DNA from: Acinetobacter sp. S54
GTDB lineage: Bacteria; Pseudomonadota; Gammaproteobacteria; Pseudomonadales; Moraxellaceae
Direction of reading: 5' to 3'
NCBI RefSeq assembly: GCF_016624945.1
Contig: NZ_JACVUI010000004.1
Location: 1 to 64,000, forward strand
Length of the DNA stretch: 64,000 nt
Under the pieces are notes generated by a model that saw nothing but the letters and a program-made list of their open reading frames with translations, ran no database searches and was not told where the DNA came from. Shown here in pieces: positions 38,508-48,051 of the stretch. The first letter of the stretch is position 1; each line of letters starts with the position of its first letter. The position numbers were made by a program, and so were the translations under genes.

Positions 38508-40531
38508 TACTCCGTATCCTCGGCAGTAATGGGAACAGATGCAGGTGCAGCTTGTGTTTGAGGTTTTTGTTCAGGTTTTTTCTTATTAAGATTGGCACTC
38601 GGATCAGCTTCTAGTATGGCACTACTTGGAAGTTCACCAGGCTTAATTCCTGCGGTCATTAATCCACCGCTAATTTGATGGTTTGCTGGGCGAATTTGCT
38701 CTTTTTTACGGTTGACAAGCCAATAATCAAATATAGGTTTGGCAAGCTGAGCGGCTGAACCCCCATGGCGGCCATTTTCCCAAATGACTGAAATGGCAAT
38801 TTCAGGATTTTCGGCAGGCGCAAATCCAACAAATAAACCATGATCCAGTTGGCGCTGGGTAAGAATGGACTCGTTATAGCGTTTACCCTGTGCAATACTT
38901 TTAACTTGTGCAGTTCCAGTTTTACCCGCAATTTGATAAAGCGGTGTACGAATACCACGTCCAGTACCAGATTGAACTACATCGACCATTGCATCACGCA
39001 TATTGATCCAGTCTTGTTCAGTCCCATTAAAATTGATTTTGCCATCTGGCGCATTGTGAATTTCATGTTTTTTTGCCCCACGAGTGGCACGTAATACATG
39101 CGGGGTCACATGCGCACCATGATTAGCCGTAATCGCGGTTGCCATTGCGAGTTGAAGTGGAGTAGCAGTAAAAGCACCCTGACCAATACTAACGGAAATA
39201 GTTTCACCTTTTAACCATTTTGATTTTCGGGTACGCATTTTCCATTCAGGACTTGGATAGAGACCGGTACTTTCACTAGGTAAATCAACTCCAGTTTTTT
39301 CACCGAAACCAAATTGACGCATCCAGTCATTCATGCGTTCGATGCCCATCTGATAGGACAATACATAAAAATAAGTATCACACGATTGAATGATGGCTTT
39401 GTGCATGTTTACGACACCATGACCAGTTTTTTTCCAGTCACGGAATTTATGTGAGTCACCAGGAAGATGGAAGTACCCTGGATCATTAATGGTCGTTGCC
39501 CAATCAACCAAACCATAATGAATACCACCCATAGCCTCCATTGGCTTGATCGTGGAACCGGGAGGATAAGCTCCCTGAACCGCACGGTTATAAAGTGGCT
39601 GATCCAGATTGTCGCGCAATGCACTATAGTCTGTACCGCTAATACCAGTAACAAATAGATTTGGATTAAAACTTGGACTGGAAACCAGTGCTAAAATTTC
39701 ACCTGTGCGCGGGTCTATTGCTACGATTGCCCCACGTTTGTCTGCCAGTTGTTCTGCCGCAACCACTTGTAGGCCATAATCCAAAGACAGATATAAATCA
39801 TTCCCGCGAGTGGATTCTTTACGACCTAAGTGCCTGAGAACATTCCCATGTGCATCGGCCTCAATAGATTCATAGCCAGGCGTACCATGCAATAAATCTT
39901 CGTAGGTTTTTTCAACTCCGATTTTCCCAATCAGGTTCGTTCCTGCATAAATATCACTATTAATCGATTTTAATTCTTTATCATTGATTCGACCCACATA
40001 ACCAATCACATGAGCAAATAAATCACCATGTGGATAATAGCGTGTCATTTGGGTTTCAATCCGTACCCCAGGAAACTTATATTTTACTTCACTGAATTTA
40101 GCGATATCTGTTTCTGTTAGATTCAGCTTAATCGACACTCGTTCGGTTTTGCGTGCAGTTTTGATTCGTGATTTAAAACGATCAATATCATCCTGACTGA
40201 GGCTTAAAATAGGGGTCAGTTGTTCAACCGTGCCTTCAATATCTTCAATATCGGCTTTGCTTAGTGTTGCAGTAAAAACTGGATAATTATCTGCAAGCAA
40301 AACACCATTGCGATCATAGATATAACCTCGCGCAGGAGCGAGAGGTTGTAAGCGGATACGGTTTTTATCAGAAGCTGTTGAGAACTCCTCATAATGCACA
40401 ATTTGCAAATATGCATAACGACTAAGCAGTAGTAATAAAGAACAGCAAACTAGTCCAATGGCAAAAAAGATTCGCCCTCGATAAATGCGCTTTTCTTGCT
40501 GATTATCTTTTAAAGGAAAGTGCTGTTTCAT
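38507..40531 (-). CDS. mrdA: Penicillin-binding protein 2 (peptidoglycan transpeptidase)
   Basis: PBP2 cross-links peptidoglycan for rod-shaped elongation with RodA. I placed the start at 40531, which gives MKQHFPLKDNQQEKRIYRGR, the opening I recall for Acinetobacter PBP2; the frame is open for ten more codons. A transmembrane anchor follows (IFFAIGLVCCSLLLLLS), then a dimerisation domain and the transpeptidase with PPGSTIKP (Ser326 of SxxK), SCDTYFYVLS and AGKTGTAQVK. A Pro/Ala/Gln-rich tail closes the protein (674 residues). rodA is not adjacent. It overlaps rsmD by one base. Confidence 0.95.
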   Translation of the reverse strand: MKQHFPLKDNQQEKRIYRGRIFFAIGLVCCSLLLLLSRYAYLQIVHYEEFSTASDKNRIRLQPLAPARGYIYDRNGVLLADNYPVFTATLSKADIEDIEGTVEQLTPILSLSQDDIDRFKSRIKTARKTERVSIKLNLTETDIAKFSEVKYKFPGVRIETQMTRYYPHGDLFAHVIGYVGRINDKELKSINSDIYAGTNLIGKIGVEKTYEDLLHGTPGYESIEADAHGNVLRHLGRKESTRGNDLYLSLDYGLQVVAAEQLADKRGAIVAIDPRTGEILALVSSPSFNPNLFVTGISGTDYSALRDNLDQPLYNRAVQGAYPPGSTIKPMEAMGGIHYGLVDWATTINDPGYFHLPGDSHKFRDWKKTGHGVVNMHKAIIQSCDTYFYVLSYQMGIERMNDWMRQFGFGEKTGVDLPSESTGLYPSPEWKMRTRKSKWLKGETISVSIGQGAFTATPLQLAMATAITANHGAHVTPHVLRATRGAKKHEIHNAPDGKINFNGTEQDWINMRDAMVDVVQSGTGRGIRTPLYQIAGKTGTAQVKSIAQGKRYNESILTQRQLDHGLFVGFAPAENPEIAISVIWENGRHGGSAAQLAKPIFDYWLVNRKKEQIRPANHQISGGLMTAGIKPGELPSSAILEADPSANLNKKKPEQKPQTQAAPASVPITAEDTE

Positions 40532-40767
40532 ACCTAACTGACTTGACAAAGCAGACCACAAAAATAGCCGACAAGTTTAACCCATTCGTCATCATAATTT
40601 TGGATATTTTTAAATTATTCACGAAATTTTTTTAATTGCTTTTTTGACCATGCAGACATCAAAATTGTAATGTGCTGTATATAAGAACGAAAATAATTCT
40701 GTTAAAGTCACAAATTGGATGAGTGGAATCCCCTATATCAGATAAATAGGGAAACATGGAGAAAATA

Positions 40768-41286
40768 ATGAAAAAAATCTATCCCTTGGTCGTGCTTCTA
40801 GCCCTTAGTCAGGCAGCCTTTGCAGATGAAAATCGTTTTAAACCTGAAGCAAAACTCACCGAGGGAAGCGCATCGACATGGAATGCAGGTGCCGGGATTA
40901 CCCAAAAATTAATTCATCTGAACGGTGAATGGGTGAATCCATATGGAATAGCCTATGCTAAAGTGGGTACTTATCTCAATGGCGACCATAACTTTGGTGG
41001 TCAAGTCGGTTTTCGCTATCCTTATTACCTCACTGGTGTAAATAAAAATGGCTATTATGTGGGGCTGTATGCAGGTTCAATTGAAAGTAAAGAAATCAAT
41101 GGTGATGATAAAACCCGTTTAGGTGGTGGCGTTGATCTCTCTTATGTATGGCTGGATAAAGAACGAATCAGTACTGTTAGTGTAGGCATTGGTGCTGGCG
41201 AAAAGTTAAAAGATGCGAGTGGCGAGGTTGTAGCGGATATAGAACCCAAACTACAAGTTTCCTATACGTTAAGTATTGGCCTGTAA
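40768..41286 (+). CDS. Putative outer-membrane beta-barrel protein (YfaZ-like)
   Basis: The 172-residue product has a signal peptide (KKIYPLVVLLALSQAAFA) cleaved before DENRF. Alternating beta-strand segments follow, such as GAGITQKLIHLNGEWVNPY, HNFGGQVGFRYPYYLTG and GYYVGLYAGSIE, ending in LQVSYTLSIGL, consistent with a small outer-membrane barrel. GGAG 6 bases upstream supports ATG 40768; an ATG four codons earlier is less well placed. The YfaZ link is my impression from strand pattern, not a motif. It is divergent from mrdA and followed by the DUF445 gene. Confidence 0.65.
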   Translation: MKKIYPLVVLLALSQAAFADENRFKPEAKLTEGSASTWNAGAGITQKLIHLNGEWVNPYGIAYAKVGTYLNGDHNFGGQVGFRYPYYLTGVNKNGYYVGLYAGSIESKEINGDDKTRLGGGVDLSYVWLDKERISTVSVGIGAGEKLKDASGEVVADIEPKLQVSYTLSIGL

Positions 41287-41349
41287 TGTTTAATTGTAGC
41301 TTTAAAAATGTAGAAGCCCATAAAGTAGAATGAAATACGAGAGTAATGG

Positions 41350-42666
41350 ATGTTAGAGTTCGTCAGTAATTTGTGGCAAGCCTTTTTAAACCGACCTGAT
41401 CATCTGGCGGTCTTGAGTATTATTCCAGTAACTGCCTTTGTGACATGGGCACATGTGTGGATGGCTTTAAAAATGGTGTTTTACCCAATTAATTTTTGGG
41501 GATTCCACCTAGGGCCATTACCCGTCGGCTGGCAGGGGATAGTGCCAAGAAAAGCTGGACGTATCTCGGGCATTATTACCGATAATACTTTATCCAAACT
41601 AGGTTCCCTACGCGAATTTCTTGAGGCGATGGATCCTGCTGACATGGCACGGATTATTGGCGAGCAGGTTGGTTTTGAGCTTGAGCATTTGATTGATGAA
41701 GTCATGATTGATCGAAATGCGGTCCTCTGGGAAAATTTGCCTTATTCCATTAAGCGTCGTATTTATGCGCAGGCGCACAAACAATTACCTGCTGTGTTAA
41801 AAGAATTAGTGACTGAACTGACCATGAACGTCGAGTCACTTGTAAATATGCGTGAAATGGTTGTTAGCCAGATGGAAGGTGACCGCCGTTTAATGGTACG
41901 CATGTTTTTAAAAGTGGGTCAAAAAGAAATCAATTTTATTTGGCATATTAGTGCATTAATTGGGATGTTTTTTGGTATTTTCCAAATGCTGGTGTGGTTC
42001 TTTGTGCCATGGCACTGGACAGTACCTTTCTGGGCTGCGATTTGGGGCTTTTTAACCAACTGGATTGCGATCTGGATGGTATTTAATCCGATTGAACCGC
42101 ATTATATCCGCTATCCTCAGTTCTTTCGTTTAACGACTGACCGTAAGTTTCCGTGGGTTGTTCCCGTCATTCCACGTATTGGAACGTATAATGTTCAAGG
42201 CGCATTTATGAAGCGTCAGGAAGAAGTATCGGATGTATTTGCAAGTGTGGTCACCGAAGATCTGATTACTCTTAAATCCATTATGACTGAAATGATGTAT
42301 GGCAGTAAAAAAGATAAAACTCGCCGAATTGTCAAGCGTCATATTAATGAAATAATGGAAACCCCGTTGGTAAGAACTTCACTACAGCTTTCCTTGGGAC
42401 CACGTGAATATGCTAAACTTAAGACAGACTTGATTGATCGATCAATTGAAATTACGATGGTGCCTGTATGCGACCCTGCTTTTAATGCGAGCCGTGCACA
42501 GAAAATATTTCAAATGTTTCGTGATCGTATTCGTGAACTAACCCCCAAAGAGTTTCAGAATCTTTTGCGTCCTGCATTTCAGGAAGACGAATGGATTTTG
42601 ATTGTGTTGGGTGGGGTCACAGGTTTTATCGCAGGTACGATTCACTTATTTGTTGCTTTCTTATAA
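41350..42666 (+). CDS. DUF445-family membrane protein
   Basis: The 438-residue protein has an N-terminal membrane segment (HLAVLSIIPVTAFVTWAHVW), the DUF445 opening pattern (FYPINFWGFHLGPLPVGWQGIVPRKAGRI), a helical cytoplasmic part, two central membrane segments (FIWHISALIGMFFGIFQMLVW; FWAAIWGFLTNWIAIWMVFN), and a C-terminal one (IVLGGVTGFIAGTIHLFVAF). Function is unknown for the family. It lies 63 bases after the putative barrel protein and 83 before adk, all on the plus strand. Confidence 0.85.
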   Translation: MLEFVSNLWQAFLNRPDHLAVLSIIPVTAFVTWAHVWMALKMVFYPINFWGFHLGPLPVGWQGIVPRKAGRISGIITDNTLSKLGSLREFLEAMDPADMARIIGEQVGFELEHLIDEVMIDRNAVLWENLPYSIKRRIYAQAHKQLPAVLKELVTELTMNVESLVNMREMVVSQMEGDRRLMVRMFLKVGQKEINFIWHISALIGMFFGIFQMLVWFFVPWHWTVPFWAAIWGFLTNWIAIWMVFNPIEPHYIRYPQFFRLTTDRKFPWVVPVIPRIGTYNVQGAFMKRQEEVSDVFASVVTEDLITLKSIMTEMMYGSKKDKTRRIVKRHINEIMETPLVRTSLQLSLGPREYAKLKTDLIDRSIEITMVPVCDPAFNASRAQKIFQMFRDRIRELTPKEFQNLLRPAFQEDEWILIVLGGVTGFIAGTIHLFVAFL

Positions 42667-42737
42667 TTTAATTAGATGTTGGTAGGTATGGTCTATACAA
42701 CCATAGTCAAAGACATCATGAAAATTGTTCTTAATGA

Positions 42738-43409
<672 letters not shown>

Positions 43410-43427
43410 GCCGCATTATTTTGTTTT

Positions 43428-43458
43428 AAAAGAGCTCTGTTATGATAGGGCTCTTTTT
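43428..43458 (+). terminator. Terminator after adk
   Basis: AAAAGAGC (43428-43435) pairs with GCTCTTTT (43450-43457), with a few further pairs inside, followed by TTATTTTT. It ends about 20 bases before the small membrane-protein gene. Confidence 0.75.
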
Positions 43459-43478
43459 ATTTTTCAAGGTCGATTATT

Positions 43479-43652
43479 TTGAAGATCGCTTTAGTTGTTT
43501 TGGTGATTCTAAGTTTAGCTGGGCTTGGCTATTTACTTTATATTAGTTATAAAATGCTACGTCGTGTACAACAGCAGGAAGCACAGGAAAAAATACAAAA
43601 TAAATCAATACATAAAGATCCTGTTAAATCTTCTGAAAAGAAGTCCGATTAA
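43479..43652 (+). CDS. Small single-pass membrane protein, TTG start
   Basis: A 57-codon frame begins at TTG 43479, 9 bases after AAGG, and ends at TAA 43652. The product KIALVVLVILSLAGLGYLLY forms one membrane helix; a short cytoplasmic-looking tail follows, rich in Gln, Lys and Glu (RRVQQQEAQEKIQNK). I recall a similar small protein downstream of adk in other Acinetobacter but could not check. The function is unknown. It is convergent with nth, 7 bases away. Confidence 0.65.
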   Translation: MKIALVVLVILSLAGLGYLLYISYKMLRRVQQQEAQEKIQNKSIHKDPVKSSEKKSD

Positions 43653-43659
43653 AAGAGTT

Positions 43660-44343
43660 TTATGATTGAATAGGTAGCGCACCTTTATGTGCCCCAAACT
43701 CAAAACGCTCAGGCCAATTACACACATCTGATACTACACATTCACCGCATTTGGGTTTACGTGCCACACAGCAGTAACGACCATGTAAAATTAACCAATG
43801 ATGTGCATCCACGATAAATTCTTTAGGAATGACTTTAATTAGACGGTGTTCCACTTCCAATACATTTTTTCCAACTGCCAAACCTGTACGATTCCCTACG
43901 CGAAAAATATGGGTGTCGACGGCCATAGTGGGCTGACCAAACGCAGTATTTAATACCACATTTGCTGTTTTGCGTCCCACACCTGGTAATGCTTCAAGTT
44001 CAGGTCGGGTACTCGGAACTTCACCTTGATGCTTTTCCAGTAAAATTTGACAAGTCTTGATGACATTTTCTGCTTTGGCGTTATATAAACCAATGGTTTT
44101 AATATATTCTTTAAGCCCATCCACGCCAAGCGCATAAATTTGTGCGGGTGTATGAGCCACAGGATAAAGTTTATCTGTCGCTTTATTGACACTCACATCT
44201 GTGGCTTGTGCGGAAAGCATCACGGCAATCAATAGTTCAAATGGTGAAGAATAATTAAGTTCAGTTTGTGGATGAGGTCGCTGAGCACGTAGACGTTCAA
44301 AAAACGTTTGAATCTGTTTTTTGGTCATATTCTTCACTGGCAT
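43660..44343 (-). CDS. nth: Endonuclease III (DNA glycosylase/AP lyase)
   Basis: Nth excises oxidised pyrimidines in base-excision repair. The 227-residue product carries the helix-hairpin-helix LEALPGVGRKTANVVLNTAF with the catalytic lysine region upstream (LSAQATDVSVNKAT), the catalytic aspartate in MAVDTHIFRVGNRTGL, and the iron-sulfur cysteine pattern C-x6-C-x2-C-x5-C (CVARKPKCGECVVSDVC). The ATG directly follows the rsxB stop codon, with GGAG 6 bases upstream inside rsxB, so the pair is one operon, a common association of rnfB/rsxB with nth. Confidence 0.96.
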   Translation of the reverse strand: MPVKNMTKKQIQTFFERLRAQRPHPQTELNYSSPFELLIAVMLSAQATDVSVNKATDKLYPVAHTPAQIYALGVDGLKEYIKTIGLYNAKAENVIKTCQILLEKHQGEVPSTRPELEALPGVGRKTANVVLNTAFGQPTMAVDTHIFRVGNRTGLAVGKNVLEVEHRLIKVIPKEFIVDAHHWLILHGRYCCVARKPKCGECVVSDVCNWPERFEFGAHKGALPIQS

Positions 44344-45138
44344 TTAAAGCTCCTGAATTTCGCCTAAACGTTGCTGTAATTGATCAAGTTGCTGCTGTTT
44401 TGTAGGATCTGGCCGAACATTTAGCTGTTTTTCTAGTTTTTTGATTTGTGTCCGGATTTTAGCCAATTCGATCGTGGTTTTGGCATCTATCGAATTTGTT
44501 ATTTTGGTCTTACCTTCAAGACGCTGAATAACTGGTATTTCTTCAAGCGCATTTGAAAACTGGGCGAATAACTCAGTGTCAATCTCAGCACGAACAACAG
44601 GTCCTTTACGATGAACGCGACGTAATTCTTCACGTTGAATATGAGCGTAATAACGTTGTCTTAAATCACTTTGTTCCTGCTGCTTTTGGAGGGGAGTTAA
44701 AAGCGGCTGTGGGTCTTCAATGAGATCAATACAATCTACAGGACAAGGAGGAATACACAGTTCACAGCCTGTACATAAGTCGCTTAGAACACTATGCATA
44801 AGTTTTCCGCTACCGATGATGGCATCAACAGGGCAGGCATTAATACATTTGGTACAACCAATACACTCATCTTCACGAATAATGGCTTTCATTCGTTGTG
44901 GACGGCCATCCTCTTGAATGGGCCAAACACTTGCCTCAGCTTGCAAAAAAGGCCGCTGTAACAATGTTGCAAGGGCATCTGCAACGGGCTGACCACCCGG
45001 AACACATTTATTGGCATCTTCACCTTCAACAATCGATTTTGCATAAGGTAAACATCCATCACGATGTCCACATAAACCGCATTGGGTTTGGGGTAATAGA
45101 GCATCAATTTCGCGGATTAGCGTAATAGCAGCATTCAT
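44344..45138 (-). CDS. rsxB: RnfB/RsxB-type ferredoxin subunit, stand-alone, with long C-terminal tail
   Basis: The 264-residue protein has the N-terminal 4Fe-4S motif [16 protein letters not shown] (Cys20, Cys23, Cys28), then two 4Fe-4S ferredoxin motifs ([20 protein letters not shown] and [20 protein letters not shown]). A long helical tail of about 100 residues follows, ending in a coiled-coil-like stretch ([19 protein letters not shown]). The membrane anchor that begins E. coli RsxB is missing. No other rnf/rsx gene (A, C, D, G, E) is nearby. It may donate electrons outside a full Rnf complex; the name rests on the cluster pattern and the nth neighbour. Confidence 0.88.
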   Translation of the reverse strand: MNAAITLIREIDALLPQTQCGLCGHRDGCLPYAKSIVEGEDANKCVPGGQPVADALATLLQRPFLQAEASVWPIQEDGRPQRMKAIIREDECIGCTKCINACPVDAIIGSGKLMHSVLSDLCTGCELCIPPCPVDCIDLIEDPQPLLTPLQKQQEQSDLRQRYYAHIQREELRRVHRKGPVVRAEIDTELFAQFSNALEEIPVIQRLEGKTKITNSIDAKTTIELAKIRTQIKKLEKQLNVRPDPTKQQQLDQLQQRLGEIQEL

Positions 45139-45468
45139 GGGTTTGGCAAACTGAAGAAAAGATTAAAGAAGTAGCAGTGAAAATAAATGATACACAGACC
45201 AGCGTGCTATTTTAGCATGAAAAAAGCCTTAAGATATTGATCTATTATGGTTCTATAAATGCGTTAAAATAGCGCATGATTAAACAAAAGTGATATAGCT
45301 AATAAATAAAGTGTTTAAACTAATTATATGAATTATAAATAAAAATAAAAAAATATAAATAATGATTGTGCTTGGGTGCCAAACATTATTTAATCAGTTG
45401 CTCTAAAATTTATCATTCTTTGAAAAATTTGCACAATATTGAATCATTTTACAACTGAGGACGAAGCG
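45139..45468. other. Non-coding gap between rsxB and gdhA
   Basis: These 330 bases are strongly A/T-rich. I see no credible small gene and no clear hairpin. Several TATAAT-like hexamers occur in the right half, any of which could serve gdhA. GAGGA at 45456-45460 is the gdhA ribosome site. Confidence 0.5.
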
Positions 45469-46812
45469 TTGAAATATACTAGCCTTAACGACTTCCTAAA
45501 CGCCGTGAAAGCACGGGATCCGCATCAACCAGAATTTCTACAAGCCGTTGAAGAAGTCATGATGAGCTTGTGGCCCTTTATTGAAAAGCATCCTGAATAT
45601 GCAGAGTATGGTTTGCTGGAACGTTTGGTCGAACCTGAGCGCGCAATTCAATTTCGTGTATCGTGGGTCGATGATCAAGGTCAAACGCAAGTTAATCGTG
45701 CTTTTCGGGTGCAATATAATTCTGCAATTGGACCATTTAAAGGCGGGATGCGTTTTCATCCTTCTGTTAATTTATCTATTCTCAAATTTCTAGGTTTTGA
45801 ACAGACCTTTAAAAATGCATTGACGACCTTGCCTATGGGTGGCGGTAAAGGTGGTTCAGATTTTGATCCTAAAGGAAAGTCTGAAGGCGAAATCATGCGT
45901 TTTTGCCAGGCATTAATGATTGAACTTTATCGTCATTTAGGACCAGATACAGATATTCCCGCCGGTGATATTGGGGTAGGTGGGCGTGAAGTCGGCTACA
46001 TGGCAGGTATGATGAAAAAACTCAGTAATAATACTTCATCTGTATTTACTGGTAAGGGAATTTCTTTTGGCGGCAGCTTAATGCGTCCTGAGGCTACAGG
46101 TTACGGTACGGTTTATTTTGCAGAAGAAATGTTAAAAACGCACGGAACACATTTTCAGGATAAAACAGTTGCAATCTCAGGTTCAGGAAATGTTGCCCAG
46201 TTTGCTGCTGAAAAAGCGATGTTTCTTGGTGCAAAAGTCGTGACATTATCTGATTCCAACGGCACGGTTTATCTAAAAAATGGGTTTACCGATGAGCTTT
46301 TAGTTGAAATCATGGAGCTTAAAAATAAAAAGCGTGGCCGTATTTCTGAGTTCGCATCTAAATACGGTTTTGAATATTTCGAAGGGAAAACGCCATGGCA
46401 TATTCCTGTCGATATTGCTTTGCCGTGTGCCACTCAAAATGAATTGACGGCGCAAGATGCTGAAGTTTTGATTAAAAATGGAGTAATCTGTGTCGCTGAA
46501 GGTGCAAATATGCCATCGACATTGGGCGCAGTTGAGAAATTTATTGAGGCTAAAATTTTATATGCGCCAGGTAAAGCGTCAAATGCGGGCGGGGTAGCTA
46601 CTTCTGGTCTTGAAATGTCACAGAATGCAATTCGTCTAGCGTGGTCTCATGCAGAAGTTGATGAGCGCTTACATGCCATTATGAAAGATATTCACGCGAA
46701 CTGCGTGAAGTATGGAACCAAAGACGATGGTTCTGTGAATTATGTAGATGGTGCCAATATTGCAGGTTTTGTAAAAGTCGCTGATGCCATGTTGGCACAG
46801 GGTGTGTTTTAA
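45469..46812 (+). CDS. gdhA: NADP-specific glutamate dehydrogenase, TTG start
   Basis: GdhA makes glutamate from 2-oxoglutarate and ammonia with NADPH. Key segments are the active-site lysine region LPMGGGKGGSDFDPKGKS, PAGDIGVGGREVGYM, the nucleotide loop ISGSGNVAQFAAEKAM, and AEGANMPSTLGA. Starting at TTG 45469, with GAGGA 8 bases upstream, the product opens KYTSLNDFLNAVKARDPHQP and has 447 residues, the exact length of E. coli GdhA. A second in-frame TTG at 45439 lacks a ribosome site. It supplies assimilation of ammonia released by urease. Confidence 0.96.
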   Translation: MKYTSLNDFLNAVKARDPHQPEFLQAVEEVMMSLWPFIEKHPEYAEYGLLERLVEPERAIQFRVSWVDDQGQTQVNRAFRVQYNSAIGPFKGGMRFHPSVNLSILKFLGFEQTFKNALTTLPMGGGKGGSDFDPKGKSEGEIMRFCQALMIELYRHLGPDTDIPAGDIGVGGREVGYMAGMMKKLSNNTSSVFTGKGISFGGSLMRPEATGYGTVYFAEEMLKTHGTHFQDKTVAISGSGNVAQFAAEKAMFLGAKVVTLSDSNGTVYLKNGFTDELLVEIMELKNKKRGRISEFASKYGFEYFEGKTPWHIPVDIALPCATQNELTAQDAEVLIKNGVICVAEGANMPSTLGAVEKFIEAKILYAPGKASNAGGVATSGLEMSQNAIRLAWSHAEVDERLHAIMKDIHANCVKYGTKDDGSVNYVDGANIAGFVKVADAMLAQGVF

Positions 46813-46836
46813 ATCTACAAATATGTAAATGCACAT

Positions 46837-46869
46837 AAAAAAACCGATGCTCAATGCATCGGTTTTTTT
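46837..46869. terminator. Bidirectional terminator after gdhA
   Basis: AAACCGATGC (46841-46850) pairs with GCATCGGTTT (46856-46865) around a 5-base loop, with A-rich sequence to the left and a T run to the right. It lies between convergent gdhA and the META lipoprotein gene. Confidence 0.9.
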
Positions 46870-46884
46870 ATTCATATTTTGAGG

Positions 46885-47652
46885 TTATGGTTTTTTAACC
46901 ATTTCCTGTTCAACAGTCATGTCGTGCACATAAGCATATTTTGACTGATCAGCCGCAGGGTTTTTACGTTCATAACGTTTTACCCGAATAATTACACGTT
47001 GATCATCACGATGCTGATAGCCTTCGATTTGATCATAAAACAATGTCCAGTCTTTATCGACCTGAGTTTTGATGCCTTTACCATCATATTTAATTTCACG
47101 AACCTGTAAGCAGGTTTGTGGCGCTACGCCAGTGCATTGTTTGGTTTCTGGAGCGATTTCCAGAAAAATAATTTCACCCTGAGACTGATACTTAGTTTCA
47201 GGAGTCATAGTTCCTTTAAATTCATATTGTTGACCATTCGATGCGGTAATAGTCAGGGTGGGTTGCTCAATAGAGGAAGTATTTAATTCAAATTTATTTT
47301 TTTGATCGCTTAAAAGACCGCTTGCGAATCGTTCATTCTTCATGAGAGCAGGTTCACAAGCTTTCATAGTTGAAACTAGAGAGGATGTAATTAATTGATT
47401 ATTTTCGATTTTCCATGAGCCGCCCTGATTATTACAGCCCGTAATAATACTTAAACGATTTTCAGAAAAATTTAATTGAACTGGGCGAGGGGTACCATCT
47501 GGCTGATATGACCATGTATAAGCGCTCAAAATTTTGTTTGCATTCATTTGTTTTTCTGCATGAATTACGGCTGGAGCTGAAGTCTGTTGAACAGATTGGC
47601 ATGCCACAATGGAAAAAGGTAAAAGAGCAAGGATTAAACATCTGATTTTCAT
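46885..47652 (-). CDS. META-domain lipoprotein (META + DUF4377-like)
   Basis: The 255-residue product begins with a lipoprotein signal (KIRCLILALLPFSIVAC, Cys18). A META/HslJ-like domain follows, with the motif LSIITGCNNQGGSWKIENNQ and STMKACEPALMKNERF. The C-terminal part, EIIFLEIAPETKQCTGVAPQ followed by TCLQVREIKYDG and then DWTLFYDQIEGYQHR, matches the DUF4377 pattern as I recall it. Such proteins are envelope-associated; HslJ in E. coli is heat-inducible and linked to novobiocin resistance. The exact role here is unknown. Confidence 0.82.
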   Translation of the reverse strand: MKIRCLILALLPFSIVACQSVQQTSAPAVIHAEKQMNANKILSAYTWSYQPDGTPRPVQLNFSENRLSIITGCNNQGGSWKIENNQLITSSLVSTMKACEPALMKNERFASGLLSDQKNKFELNTSSIEQPTLTITASNGQQYEFKGTMTPETKYQSQGEIIFLEIAPETKQCTGVAPQTCLQVREIKYDGKGIKTQVDKDWTLFYDQIEGYQHRDDQRVIIRVKRYERKNPAADQSKYAYVHDMTVEQEMVKKP

Positions 47653-47831
47653 TTAATAGTACAATTATTGCTTTAACAGACTGTATATTAATAGATTATT
47701 AGAAAAATAAAACAAGAACAATGCAGGCTTTCAGTTTCATATTGTATTTATTTTGCAACAATGACGTCATCTTAAAAAAATTATAAATTTTCTAAAAAAT
47801 GGTTATCTTCTAAAGGCTTGTAAATTTATAA

Positions 47832-47960
47832 ATGACTTTAATTAAGTTTTTTATAGTAATTCTTACCTTCATAACTATTATAACTCTGGCATTCTGCATG
47901 TATAGAATCCAGCAAATTGACACATGTGATCAAGATAATGAGAAGGACGAAGCTCTGTAA
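47832..47960 (+). CDS. Possible small single-pass membrane protein
   Basis: A 42-codon frame starts at ATG 47832 and ends at TAA 47960. The product has a strong hydrophobic helix (LIKFFIVILTFITIITLAFC) followed by a charged tail (RIQQIDTCDQDNEKDEAL), the usual layout of a genuine small membrane protein. No close ribosome site is visible (AAAGG lies about 18 bases upstream). The last codons lie inside a strong hairpin at 47943-47979. It is convergent with metH. No family is recognised. Confidence 0.4.
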   Translation: MTLIKFFIVILTFITIITLAFCMYRIQQIDTCDQDNEKDEAL

Positions 47961-47979
47961 AATACAGAACTTCGTCCTT
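47943..47979. repeat. Strong hairpin overlapping the end of the small membrane ORF
   Basis: AAGGACGAAG (47943-47952) pairs perfectly with CTTCGTCCTT (47970-47979), and inside it TCTGTA pairs with TACAGA around AAA after one mismatch. Neither strand has a T run after it, so it is not a standard intrinsic terminator. It may still limit transcription or stabilise the 3' end of metH or of the small ORF. Confidence 0.6.
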
Positions 47980-48051
47980 AAATGTTACTTGGTTAAATCA
48001 TCCAACTCTTACTGAGAAAGATTAAATTTTAAGAGGATTCCTTGTTTAGCT

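Noticed and set aside
40732-40756. Palindrome CCCTATATCAGATAAATAGGG upstream of the putative barrel protein as an operator
   Set aside because: The arms CCCTAT/ATAGGG are short and one arm doubles as the ribosome-site region; not enough to claim a regulatory site.
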